DNA of 64,000 bases from NCBI GenBank assembly GCA_944349335.1, contig CALVMW010000001.1, positions 330,309 to 394,308 on the forward strand, written 5' to 3'. Source of the stretch: an uncultured Bacilli bacterium. Lineage in GTDB: Bacteria > Bacillota_I > Bacilli_A > RFN20 > CAG-288. Of the stretch, positions 1 through 8,848 are shown piece after piece (the stretch's first letter is position 1; every line of letters starts with the position of its first letter). The notes under the pieces were generated by a model that made no database searches, was not told the origin of the DNA, and worked only from the letters and a program-made list of their open reading frames with translations. The position numbers and the translations under genes were made by a program.

Positions 1-201
1 AGTGCGATGCTTCTCTTTGATATAATCGATAGAAAAGCGATCGATCTCTTTGTAAAGAAAAAGCTCTCTTTTCTTGATATGCTATCTCTTCTTGAGTATA
101 CTTCTAAAGTTGCTAGAGAAAAATTAACTCTCAATAATTTTGATGATATAGTTAAAGATTCTCTTTCACTAGGTGAAAAGATAATAAGGAGCAAAAAATG
201 A
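1..201 (+). CDS. dxr: 1-deoxy-D-xylulose 5-phosphate reductoisomerase, C-terminal end (partial)
   Basis: The reading frame is open from the window edge to a TGA stop, so only about the last 66 residues are visible. The segment AIDLFVKKKLSFLDMLSLL followed by a helical tail resembles the C-terminal helical domain of DXP reductoisomerase, the NADPH-dependent second enzyme of the MEP isoprenoid pathway. The identification leans on context: dxr is normally directly upstream of rseP in Bacillota. The stop overlaps the rseP start as ATGA, so the two genes are translationally coupled. The catalytic domain lies outside the window. Confidence 0.75.
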   Translation, partial: SAMLLFDIIDRKAIDLFVKKKLSFLDMLSLLEYTSKVAREKLTLNNFDDIVKDSLSLGEKIIRSKK

Positions 202-1574
202 TAGTCGTATATTTAATTGTATTGATACTTGGCCTCTCTATACTTGTCTGCCTTCACGAATTTGGTCACTTGGTTGTTGCAAAAATTTGTAAAGTCTATT
301 GTTATGAATACTCGATCGGTTTTGGACCAGCGATATTCAAACATCGCTTTAGAAAGAGAACAGCAAGAAAAGAGCCATTATATAGAGCCTTAACTAATGG
401 TTTAAATGAAGATGATTTAAATGAAACTACTTATTCTTTGCGCTGTATTCCTTTAGGTGGCTATGTCTCAATGGCCGGGGAAGATGATGAACCCGATGAG
501 ATAAATGAGATAAATATCCCCAAAGAGCGCACCTTAGATGGTGTAAATCACTTTAAACAGATTTGCATTATGTTAGCTGGTATTGCAATGAACTTCCTTG
601 TCGCCTACATCCTTTTTGTTATCGCTTTTGGCTGTTTTACTCTCCAAGCCTATAATTACGCTACAAATGAGATTTCCATAACTGGTACAGATGAACAATT
701 AAGTGAAAATAAACTTTATCAAGCAGGCGTTAGAAGCGGTGATAAATTCGTTTATCTTTATCAAGAATATGTCGATGTCTATCAAGATGGTGAAAAAAAG
801 ACGATAACTTACCCTAGTGAATCTAATCGCTACGAATTAACTTCCTATCAAGATGTCGCCCCTAGCTATGAGGATAAAGTAAATAATAATGAAACCATCA
901 CTTTAGATGATCTTGCTAAAACTTCGATAACTTATGCCGCCCTTAATCTTGCTACCCAGCAAAATATCGAGCTTGTCACTACTGATGAAGAGGGAATAAC
1001 TTATGACTATAGCGATATCACTATAGATGAAAATAGTAAAAGAATTATTTATCTAACCTATTTTTCTAACGAAGAACAGATAGAAAAAGAGACAACTATC
1101 ACCTTAAATGCTACTAAAGAACAAGATGAAGTCACTTTTGAACATTTCTCATTTAATGCTGCTATTGTCTCCTATCACGATACACCTAGTGAAGCTTTCG
1201 TCGATGCAGGAAAACAATTCTCTAGTTACTTTGTTAATATTTATCGAGCATTAGGATCAATCTTCACTAAAGATGGCTGGCAAAATTTAGGCGGCCTTAT
1301 CTCTATCTATCGTGTAAATGAACAAGCTATAACTTCCGGTTCTGGTTTTACATTCATAAATCTCTGGGCTTATATTTCTTTAAACCTCGGTTGCTTCAAC
1401 CTCATCCCTTTACCTCCTTTAGATGGCTGGAATGTTTTATTAGCTTTAGGAGAAACAGTAACCCGTAAAAAATTCTCTAGTAAGTTTAAAGGAATCGCTG
1501 GAACTATCGGTACAATTCTCTTAATTATCCTAGCTGTTCTCTTAATCGTTAAAGATATCATAATGCCAATATAA
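198..1574 (+). CDS. rseP: Site-2 intramembrane metalloprotease RseP/RasP
   Basis: This is a membrane zinc protease that cleaves anti-sigma factors and signal-peptide remnants inside the membrane. The zinc motif HEFGH is at residues 20-24 in the first membrane segment, a second hydrophobic segment lies near residues 117-145, and the second conserved motif NLIPLPPLDG (about 401-410) lies in the third. A fourth hydrophobic helix ends the protein. The loop between segments 2 and 3 (about 150-350) is where the PDZ domain sits in the family, but it is long and poorly conserved here. An AAGGAGC ribosome site precedes the ATG, which overlaps the dxr stop. In Bacillus proS follows; here a reversed hsp20 gene and then polC follow. 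Confidence 0.93.
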   Translation: MIVVYLIVLILGLSILVCLHEFGHLVVAKICKVYCYEYSIGFGPAIFKHRFRKRTARKEPLYRALTNGLNEDDLNETTYSLRCIPLGGYVSMAGEDDEPDEINEINIPKERTLDGVNHFKQICIMLAGIAMNFLVAYILFVIAFGCFTLQAYNYATNEISITGTDEQLSENKLYQAGVRSGDKFVYLYQEYVDVYQDGEKKTITYPSESNRYELTSYQDVAPSYEDKVNNNETITLDDLAKTSITYAALNLATQQNIELVTTDEEGITYDYSDITIDENSKRIIYLTYFSNEEQIEKETTITLNATKEQDEVTFEHFSFNAAIVSYHDTPSEAFVDAGKQFSSYFVNIYRALGSIFTKDGWQNLGGLISIYRVNEQAITSGSGFTFINLWAYISLNLGCFNLIPLPPLDGWNVLLALGETVTRKKFSSKFKGIAGTIGTILLIILAVLLIVKDIIMPI

Positions 1575-1607
1575 AAAAAGGGGTTCACATAATTGTGAAC
1601 CCTTTTT
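1574..1607. terminator. Bidirectional rho-independent terminator between rseP and hsp20
   Basis: A perfect 8-bp stem, GGGTTCAC (1581-1588) with GTGAACCC (1595-1602), is flanked by an A-tract on the left and a T-tract on the right. It can therefore stop transcription from both the rseP side and the convergent hsp20 side. Confidence 0.9.
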
Positions 1608-1617
1608 ATTAGAGAGA

Positions 1618-2064
1618 TTATTCAATGTTGATATATTGATCTTCAATAGTCTGCTTACTCTCTTTAGGAAGAGTAATGTAGAGAATTCCATTCTCAGTAC
1701 GAGCTTTAATATCTTCCTTCTTAATGCTCTCTCCAACATAATAAGATCTAGAGAAAGTTCCTCTAAGGCTCTCATAATGAATATAGTTTGACTTTTCTTC
1801 ATCATTTTTAGCAGTGTAGTGAGCTTCAATCATAAGATAACCTTCTTTTAAGGAAAGTTTAATCTGATCTTTATTTAAGCCAGGAATCTCTACTTCGATA
1901 GTATAGCTATCTTCTCTCTCTTTGATATTGGTCCTCATAATATTATTATGAATCAGACCATCATCAAACTCATTGCCAAAGAAGTCAGAAAATAAAGATA
2001 AGAAATCATTTCTCCTTTGATAACGATTGTTTCTTTCTAATTGATTATGTTTTTGTTCATCCAT
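1618..2064 (-). CDS. Small heat-shock protein, Hsp20/alpha-crystallin family
   Basis: This is an ATP-independent chaperone that holds unfolding proteins in large oligomers. The central part shows the alpha-crystallin fold signature: TIEVEIPGLNKDQIKLSLKE, then an EAHY strand and a late GILYITLPK segment. At 148 residues the length is normal for bacterial Hsp20. I place the start at the ATG at 2064 because a strong AGGAGG site (2073-2078 on the minus strand) lies just upstream; an in-frame GTG at 2085 would fall inside the CIRCE operator. Two CIRCE elements surround its promoter, so it is predicted to be HrcA-repressed. It sits in the position usually held by proS. Confidence 0.92.
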   Translation of the reverse strand: MDEQKHNQLERNNRYQRRNDFLSLFSDFFGNEFDDGLIHNNIMRTNIKEREDSYTIEVEIPGLNKDQIKLSLKEGYLMIEAHYTAKNDEEKSNYIHYESLRGTFSRSYYVGESIKKEDIKARTENGILYITLPKESKQTIEDQYINIE

Positions 2065-2078
2065 AGTATATTCCTCCT

Positions 2079-2105
2079 TTAGCACTCTATCATCTTAAGT
2101 GCTAA
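2079..2105. promoter_or_regulatory. CIRCE operator 1 (HrcA site) of hsp20
   Basis: TTAGCACTC, a 9-bp spacer and AAGTGCTAA match the CIRCE consensus TTAGCACTC-N9-GAGTGCTAA with one mismatch. It lies between the -10 box and the ribosome site of hsp20, so HrcA bound here would block transcription. Confidence 0.92.
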
Positions 2106-2109
2106 TAAT

Positions 2110-2137
2110 ATTATAACCATCTTTTAGCAGATTTCAA
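2110..2137 (-). promoter_or_regulatory. hsp20 promoter
   Basis: On the minus strand TTGAAA (2137-2132) and TATAAT (2115-2110) are 16 bp apart, a good housekeeping sigma-factor promoter. The -35 box is inside the upstream CIRCE element, and the downstream CIRCE follows the -10 box. Confidence 0.85.
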
Positions 2138-2150
2138 GTGTGAGTGCTAA
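2124..2150. promoter_or_regulatory. CIRCE operator 2 (HrcA site), degenerate left arm
   Basis: TTAGCAGAT, a 9-bp spacer and a perfect GAGTGCTAA right arm. The left arm differs from consensus at its last three bases. It overlaps the hsp20 -35 box, giving a tandem operator with the one at 2079-2105. Confidence 0.85.
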
Positions 2151-2253
2151 TTTTATAAAAATATTTTTTATTTACGAAAAGCATAAATAACTTGCTATTT
2201 CAAGACTTTAATTTTTAGAACAAAATTATAAAATATTTAGCAGGGAGAATAAT

Positions 2254-5200
2254 ATGGATGCATTATTAGAGAGATTTTTAACTAGAGTTGGTATTAAAGA
2301 TTTAAAACCGTATGAAACAGGTTCATTTAATAAACTTTTAAACGATGCAAGTAATAATACTATCATCGCGGAAATACTTTTTGATACTTATTTAAATTAT
2401 GAAGAATATCTTAATCTATTAAACACTATCCATTCTTTTGTTCTTTCTGGTGGTTTTGAAATACGCTTATCTTTTGCCTATTCTAAAAAAGATAATCAAA
2501 ATAAAATAAAAGAAATAATCTCCTCATTTATAAAATCGCCTTATAAAGATGATATTTATTCTTCAATAGAAGAAAATGAATATACTGAATTAAATAACTT
2601 CTTTTTTGATGATAAAAGGATAATCTTTCTTTATAAGGATGCTTCACTAGCCTATAAAGCAAATGAAGAATGTAAAAAACTTCAGCGCTTCTTTGAAATA
2701 ATAAATATCGATTATACTTTGATGACTCAAGAAGAAGTTTATGAAGATAACTTTGCTGAAATAAGAGATAAGAAATATCAAGAAGATAGTGAAAAAGCGA
2801 GTAAAGAATTTAAAGAAAAAGAAATAATAGCTTCAACATATCAACCTTGCAAATTAAAAGATATTGAAATATATCCTAAAGTTTTAGTTACTGGTAAAGT
2901 CTTTAAAGTTGAAAAAAGAACGACAAAAAATGATAAAAATTTATTTATCATCGAATTTGGAGATGATTCTTCCTCAATAAGTATGACGATATTTGAGAGC
3001 AAGAAGATGCCTATGGAGACTTTAGAAAAAATAAATAATGGTACAAAAATTAAAGTTCAAGGTAGACCCTATCACGATGCATATAATAGAAATGAATTAT
3101 CGTTACGCTGTGACTCACTAGAATTTTTAGAACCTGATAAAGAAAGAGAAGATGATAGTGAAGAAAAAAGAGTAGAACTTCATGTCCATACAAAATTTTC
3201 TGCTTATGATGGTGTTGATAATGTTGTTGACTATATCAAAAGAGCTTCTAAATGGGGTCATAAAGCGATCGCTATAACTGATCATGGAGTCTGTCAAGCT
3301 TTCCCAGAAGCCCAAATGGAAGGTCAAAAAGATAAAATTAAAATCCTTTACGGAACTGAATTATACGTAGTTGATGATGAACCTAAATATATTTATAACA
3401 GTTCTGATCGTGTTTTAAAAGATGCAGAATATGTTGTATTTGACCTTGAAACAACCGGTTTATCAGCTAAATATGACCGCATTATTGAATTTGGTGCTGT
3501 CAAGTTAAATAAACAAGGACAAGTTATCGATTACGTGGACTTCTTCATTGATCCTGAAAGAAAACTTAGTCGCTTTTCTATTGAAAATTCCCATATATCT
3601 CAAGATGATGTCGATCACGGAAAAAAGATTTTACCTGCTTTAAAAGAAATACTCGAATTCTTTCAAGATTGTATTTTAATCTCTCACAATGCTGCTTTTG
3701 ACTATGGATTTTTAAATGAAGCATTAAAAAATAACAATCTTCCTCCGATTAAAAATCCTGTTATTGATACTCTTCCTCTTTCTCGTTATCTTTTCCCAAA
3801 TAAAAGAAGTCATAGTGAAGAAGCTATAGCTAGATATTACGATGTAGCCTTTGATGCAACTAGCGCTCATAGAGCAAACTATGATGCTTCAATTTTAGCA
3901 ACTATCTTCCATGATTTTATGCTAGATGACTTATGTAAAAATAATCGAGAACTTAAGCATTCAGATTTAGCCTTATTAAAAGAAGATATTGAAGGAGTAA
4001 AAAGGCATCACCCTTATCATGTTATCGCTCTAGCAAAAGACGAATTAGGTTTAAAAGACTTATATAAAATCATCTCAGCTAGCTATATTAATTATCAATT
4101 TGCTGGCACTCCTCTGATTCCTAAATCATACTTAAAAAATATGAGAGAACACTTATTATTAGGATCTGCTTGCCTTAATGGTGAAGTGTTTGAAAATGCG
4201 ATGACTAAATCTAGTGAAGTTTTAGAAGAGACGATCTCTTTCTACGATTATATTGAAGTTCAACCTCCAGCAAATTACCTATATTTAATAAATAAAGGTT
4301 CTTTATCCTCTGAAGAAGAGATTAAAAAGATTATTCATGATATCATTGTCGCTAGTAAAAACCAAGGAAAAACAGTCTGTGCAACTGGAGATGTTCATTA
4401 TATCGATCCTGAAGATAAGATATATCGCGATGTTTTAATAGCTTGCGTCGGTTTAAAAGGTTCAAGACATCCTCTTAACCTCGCTCCTTTAGATAGTGCT
4501 AGTGAAGAAAAAAAGAAGGAATATTATCGTAATCCATATAAAAATCCTGAACAACATTTTAGAACAACTAAAGAGATGTTAGAAGCTTTTTCATTCTTAA
4601 ATAACGATAAACTTATCCATGAGATAGTTATTGAAAACACAAATAAAATCGCTGATATGATAGATGATATCACCCCGATGAAAAGTGGCCTTTTCACTCC
4701 TAAGATTGAAGGAGCTGATAAACTTTTAACTGATTATGTTTATAATCAAGCTCATTCTTTATATGGAGAAAAACTACCTCCTTTGATTGAAGATAGATTA
4801 AAAAATGAACTTAAAGGTATTATCGATAATGGTTATGCGGTCATTTACTGGATATCTTCTTTACTTGTGAGATGGTCTAACGATAGAGGATATTTAATCG
4901 GTTCTCGTGGTTCGGTCGGTTCTTCATTTGTAGCTACGATGGCTAATATCACTGAGGTTAATCCTCTTCCTCCTCATTATCGTTGCCCTAAATGTAAAAA
5001 AGTTATCTTTATGGACCCTAATGAGATAGGTTCTGGTATTGACTTAGAAGAAAAAACATGTCCTGATTGTGGTACTAAAATGATCGGAGATGGTCAAAAT
5101 ATTCCTTTTTCAATCTTCTTAGGTTTCCATGCTGAAAAAGTTCCTGATATCGATCTTAACTTCCCTTCTGATTTCCAAAGTGAAGCTCAGAACTATTTAA

Positions 5201-6609
5201 AAGTTTTACTTGGTGAAAAAAACGTTTTTAAAGCTGGTACGATTCAAACTATTCAAGATAAAAATGCTCGTCATATCGCTTTAGAATATTTTGAATCTTT
5301 AGGTATTGAAAAAAGCAAGATCAGAACGAGTGAATTAGATCGTTACTCTAGTAAATGTGTCGGTGTTAAAAGAACGACAGGTCAACATCCAGGCGGCGTT
5401 GTCGTCGTTCCTGACGATATGGAAGTCTACGACTTTACTCCTATTCAATATCCTCCTGAAACTGATAAAAATGAAGATAATAAATGGTTCTGTACTCACT
5501 ACGACTTTGAAAAACTGCACGATAATATCTTAAAATTTGATATGTTAGGGCATAAAGATCCAGAAGCGATTAAAATGATGTGCGATCTTTGTAATATCTC
5601 TTTTAAGGAATTAAAAGATAAAGTCCCTTTAAATGATAAAGAAGCTCTCTCATTATTCTGGTCAACTGATGCCCTTAAATTAAAAGAGAATGTTTTAAAA
5701 CAGCAAGTTGGTGTTCTCGGTTTACCTGAATTTGGTACGACGATCGGTAGAGATATCTTATTAAAAACTCACCCTCATTCTTTCGGAGATTTAGTGAAAA
5801 TATCAGGTCTTGCTCATGGTACAAATGTCTTTAAAGGTAATGCTGAAGATTTAATTTTAAAAGATAACTATACTTTAAATGATGTCATCACTTGCAGAGA
5901 TGATATTTTAAATACTCTTTCTGAAAAATATGGTGTCGATGCTTTAGAAGCTTTCCAATTGATGGAGTTAGTCAGAAAAGGTAAGTTTGGTAAAGTAAAA
6001 CCGGAAGTTAAAGAACATTACATCTCTCTTCTTAAAGAAAACAAAGTTCCTGATTACTATATTGAATCTTTACAGAAGGTCCAATATCTCTATCCTCGTG
6101 CTCACGCTGTCGCTTATGTTTCAATGGCTGTTAGATGTGCTTATTTTAAAGTTCATCATCCTTTAGAATACTATGCTGTCTACTTTACTAAACGCTGCGA
6201 TAAACTTGATATTGTAACGATGATGAAAGGAATTAAAGCCTGTAAACAGATGGTCGACCTTATCTACGATCGAAAAATCGATGCTGATAATAAGCTTAAT
6301 GCCTTAGAACAGACGATCGAGATGTATGACCGCGGCTATAAATTTGCTCCTATAGATATAAATAAATCAGATGCTATCAACTTTACGATCGACTATACAA
6401 AGAATATGATTATTCCACCTTTATCAGCTATCGATGGTATTGGAGCCGTTTTAGCGAGCAACATTGTTAAAGCCCGTAAAGATATTCCTTTCCAATCAGT
6501 ATCTGATTTAATTAATCGTGTCCATCTTGGTGAAAAAACTATCTCAGTCTTTAAAGAGATGCACGTTCTAGATTCGATACCAGAATCAGAACAGATGACG
6601 TTATTTTAA
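2254..6609 (+). CDS. polC: DNA polymerase III alpha subunit, Gram-positive type PolC
   Basis: This is the replicative polymerase of low-GC Gram-positive bacteria, with a built-in proofreading exonuclease. At 1451 residues it is full length. In order: N-terminal region, OB-fold (about 205-295), PHP domain beginning with HVHTKFSAYDG (about 310) and interrupted by the DnaQ-type exonuclease (VFDLETTGLS about 393, HNAAFDYGFL further on), then the polymerase core. SRGSVGSSFVA and a Cys4 zinc knuckle (CPKC about 911, CPDC about 936) precede the PDIDLNF active-site motif (about 964). A GGGAGA site lies before the ATG. It stands alone, between hsp20 and the convergent galE operon. Confidence 0.98.
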   Translation: MDALLERFLTRVGIKDLKPYETGSFNKLLNDASNNTIIAEILFDTYLNYEEYLNLLNTIHSFVLSGGFEIRLSFAYSKKDNQNKIKEIISSFIKSPYKDDIYSSIEENEYTELNNFFFDDKRIIFLYKDASLAYKANEECKKLQRFFEIINIDYTLMTQEEVYEDNFAEIRDKKYQEDSEKASKEFKEKEIIASTYQPCKLKDIEIYPKVLVTGKVFKVEKRTTKNDKNLFIIEFGDDSSSISMTIFESKKMPMETLEKINNGTKIKVQGRPYHDAYNRNELSLRCDSLEFLEPDKEREDDSEEKRVELHVHTKFSAYDGVDNVVDYIKRASKWGHKAIAITDHGVCQAFPEAQMEGQKDKIKILYGTELYVVDDEPKYIYNSSDRVLKDAEYVVFDLETTGLSAKYDRIIEFGAVKLNKQGQVIDYVDFFIDPERKLSRFSIENSHISQDDVDHGKKILPALKEILEFFQDCILISHNAAFDYGFLNEALKNNNLPPIKNPVIDTLPLSRYLFPNKRSHSEEAIARYYDVAFDATSAHRANYDASILATIFHDFMLDDLCKNNRELKHSDLALLKEDIEGVKRHHPYHVIALAKDELGLKDLYKIISASYINYQFAGTPLIPKSYLKNMREHLLLGSACLNGEVFENAMTKSSEVLEETISFYDYIEVQPPANYLYLINKGSLSSEEEIKKIIHDIIVASKNQGKTVCATGDVHYIDPEDKIYRDVLIACVGLKGSRHPLNLAPLDSASEEKKKEYYRNPYKNPEQHFRTTKEMLEAFSFLNNDKLIHEIVIENTNKIADMIDDITPMKSGLFTPKIEGADKLLTDYVYNQAHSLYGEKLPPLIEDRLKNELKGIIDNGYAVIYWISSLLVRWSNDRGYLIGSRGSVGSSFVATMANITEVNPLPPHYRCPKCKKVIFMDPNEIGSGIDLEEKTCPDCGTKMIGDGQNIPFSIFLGFHAEKVPDIDLNFPSDFQSEAQNYLKVLLGEKNVFKAGTIQTIQDKNARHIALEYFESLGIEKSKIRTSELDRYSSKCVGVKRTTGQHPGGVVVVPDDMEVYDFTPIQYPPETDKNEDNKWFCTHYDFEKLHDNILKFDMLGHKDPEAIKMMCDLCNISFKELKDKVPLNDKEALSLFWSTDALKLKENVLKQQVGVLGLPEFGTTIGRDILLKTHPHSFGDLVKISGLAHGTNVFKGNAEDLILKDNYTLNDVITCRDDILNTLSEKYGVDALEAFQLMELVRKGKFGKVKPEVKEHYISLLKENKVPDYYIESLQKVQYLYPRAHAVAYVSMAVRCAYFKVHHPLEYYAVYFTKRCDKLDIVTMMKGIKACKQMVDLIYDRKIDADNKLNALEQTIEMYDRGYKFAPIDINKSDAINFTIDYTKNMIIPPLSAIDGIGAVLASNIVKARKDIPFQSVSDLINRVHLGEKTISVFKEMHVLDSIPESEQMTLF

Positions 6610-6615
6610 TAAAAT

Positions 6616-6642
6616 AAAAAGGAGCTTAATCGCTCCTTTTTT
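6616..6642. terminator. Bidirectional terminator between polC and galE
   Basis: Stem GGAGC (6621-6625) with GCTCC (6632-6636), flanked by A5 and T6 tracts, so it serves polC from the left and the long minus-strand operon from the right. Confidence 0.88.
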
Positions 6643-6643
6643 A

Positions 6644-7771
6644 TTAGAGATTATTAGCAATCTTAATCTTTTTAGCTTTCTCTCTATCTGCTGCTTCAAT
6701 ATCCTCATAGAAGGAGAGATAGTGACGAGAATCATTATAGAAAAGAATATGCTTCTTATCTTCTTTAGAGAATTTATTTCCTTGTTTTCCGTAGAGTTTA
6801 GGATGTTTCTTTCTCCAATTGACATCATCTTGAATCATCTGCTTAAGATCTCTCTTAGGAGCCCAACCTAAGAGAGCTTTTGCTCTTTCATTAGAAGCGA
6901 CGATAGAATCAGCATCGCCAGGACGACGCGGACCATATTTCCATTTAACAGGAATACCTGTCACTTCACCGACAGTCTCGACGATCTCTTTATTAGTATA
7001 ACCCTTATCAGAACCGAGATTGATGATAGCAGAATCTTTACCATCTAATAACATCTTCATACCTAAGACATGAGCATCAGCTAAATCGAGGACATGGATA
7101 TAATCTCTTAAGTTTGTTCCATCTCTTGTTTGATAATCGTTACCAAAGATTTGCATCTCTCTACCAGTGATAGAAGCATTAACAGTAACAGGGATAAGGT
7201 GAGTTTCTACAGGATGAGCTTCACCGATTGAACCATCATCGCTAGCACCAGCGACATTGAAATAACGGAAAATGCAGTGCTTGATGCCGTAAGCTTTCTC
7301 ACAATCGCAAATCAATCTTTCAGCCGCTAATTTTGAGAAACCATAAGGCGATTCAGGATGTAAAGGAGCATCTTCTTTAATAGAGGGCTCTTTACTTGTA
7401 CCATAAACAGCAGCTGTTGAAGAGAAAACGATGTTTTTAACACCGTGAACTCTCATAGCGCGCAAGATGGAGATAACTGCGGAGAAGTTATCGTCATAAT
7501 ATGATAAAGGATGAGAGACAGATTCAGGAACGATAATTTTTCCCGCAAACTGCATAACACCTAAAATCTTATTCTTTGTAAAAATAGTATCTAATAAAGC
7601 GAGATTGCGGACATCGCCAACAACTAATTGAGCTTTTTTATCGACAGCGGCGATGTGACCTGTCGAAAGATTATCGATAACGATGACATCAAAACCAGCT
7701 CTAACTAACTGCCTGACAGCGTGGGAACCAATATAACCAGCACCACCTGTAACTAAAATCTTCCCATCCAT
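6644..7771 (-). CDS. galE: UDP-glucose 4-epimerase
   Basis: It interconverts UDP-glucose and UDP-galactose (NAD-dependent, cytosolic), feeding sugars to cell-surface polymers and the Leloir pathway. The Rossmann motif GGAGYIGSH is at residues 8-16, the catalytic Ser/Thr region SSTAAVYG and the YxxxK motif (YGFSK) follow, and the substrate-binding region includes FRYFNVAGA. At 375 residues it is about 40 longer than typical GalE, with a charged C-terminal extension that contains a short tyrosine-rich stretch. An AGAGGAG site precedes the ATG. It is the last gene of the minus-strand operon; several glycosyltransferases elsewhere in the window may use its product. Confidence 0.96.
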   Translation of the reverse strand: MDGKILVTGGAGYIGSHAVRQLVRAGFDVIVIDNLSTGHIAAVDKKAQLVVGDVRNLALLDTIFTKNKILGVMQFAGKIIVPESVSHPLSYYDDNFSAVISILRAMRVHGVKNIVFSSTAAVYGTSKEPSIKEDAPLHPESPYGFSKLAAERLICDCEKAYGIKHCIFRYFNVAGASDDGSIGEAHPVETHLIPVTVNASITGREMQIFGNDYQTRDGTNLRDYIHVLDLADAHVLGMKMLLDGKDSAIINLGSDKGYTNKEIVETVGEVTGIPVKWKYGPRRPGDADSIVASNERAKALLGWAPKRDLKQMIQDDVNWRKKHPKLYGKQGNKFSKEDKKHILFYNDSRHYLSFYEDIEAADREKAKKIKIANNL

Positions 7772-7786
7772 AGATTTTCTCCTCTC

Positions 7787-8848
7787 TTATTCTCTAGTGA
7801 AGATTGCATGAATCTTCTCTAAGTTTAATGGTAAGATATAGCTTTCTTTACCTATATTAGTGAAAGTTTCAACTCCTAAATCATTTCCAACGATAGAATA
7901 ATAGCCTTCATCAGCTTCATCTATCGTTCCAGTTAGTTCTCTTATCTCAGGATATAAATCATAACCTGGAAGGAGACTTTCATTAGCTAATGTATAAGTA
8001 GGTAAAAGAAGCTTTTCTCTTCCATAAGAATTATACACGGAAGTGCTTTCATTTTCAATTTTAGATAGTGAAATTGCTACATTGCTTTTGATTGTTGAAG
8101 CTTCTTTTATTGAGGAAGCTTGATAAATCTTTAAGTTATTTTCCTGTAAACTTGTAATTATACTAGTTTTATCTAACTCTACTTTAGAGGATGTTAATTC
8201 GTCACCTTCTAAATAATATTCTTGATCTAAGATTACTGCATCATAATAAGAAGAAGGTAATAAATCACTATAAGGCGATATTTTAATCACTAAATAAGGT
8301 GAAGACAATGAAGAGAGAACTTCGATCTTTTTTCGTTCATTATCATTATCAGGAAAAGAATAAGTCGTTAAAGCAATCTTTTCATGATAACTATAAGGAG
8401 AAATAGAACTAAGTTCATCTCCACCTAAAGAGTAGGAATAAACTAAATAATCTCCGATAGGAACTCTCGCTAGATCGATAGAAAAAATATTATCATCATA
8501 ATCAGTTCGATAAACATTTCTTGTATTGTCACTTAAAGAGATTAATGAGATTCCATCTTTACTTGCTAAACCTTCTTTAGTATTAAGCATATCAGGAACT
8601 AAATTATTTTCTGAAATAAGTAATTGTGTTCCTAATAAATAGAGCGTTTTAATCTCTTGACTATCATTAAACTGAGAATAAATCTCTTGAGTCTCTGCTC
8701 TACTTTTATTTGTTAATAGAATATAGTCATCCTTATTAACTAAACTAGCTATTAAAGAATAGATAGTAAAAGCGATTATAAAGACAACTAAAATAGATAG
8801 AGAAATTTTAACGATGAAAGTTTTATCAATCTTCTTTTTTTCTTCCAT
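7787..8848 (-). CDS. Membrane-anchored extracytoplasmic protein of unknown function
   Basis: I do not recognise a family. A short positive N-terminus is followed by one hydrophobic helix (about residues 10-33), then about 320 polar residues rich in Ser, Tyr, Asp and Leu, so the bulk of the protein should lie outside the membrane. No Cys lipobox and no clear catalytic motif are visible. The start overlaps the asnS stop as TAATG, and the gene is 15 nt from galE, so it is translated as part of that operon. Role unknown; surface or envelope function is only inferred from topology. Confidence 0.6.
   Translation of the reverse strand: MEEKKKIDKTFIVKISLSILVVFIIAFTIYSLIASLVNKDDYILLTNKSRAETQEIYSQFNDSQEIKTLYLLGTQLLISENNLVPDMLNTKEGLASKDGISLISLSDNTRNVYRTDYDDNIFSIDLARVPIGDYLVYSYSLGGDELSSISPYSYHEKIALTTYSFPDNDNERKKIEVLSSLSSPYLVIKISPYSDLLPSSYYDAVILDQEYYLEGDELTSSKVELDKTSIITSLQENNLKIYQASSIKEASTIKSNVAISLSKIENESTSVYNSYGREKLLLPTYTLANESLLPGYDLYPEIRELTGTIDEADEGYYSIVGNDLGVETFTNIGKESYILPLNLEKIHAIFTRE

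Noticed and set aside
1370..1829. Minus-strand open frames inside rseP and hsp20
   Set aside because: Covered by well-identified genes in other frames; no independent features.
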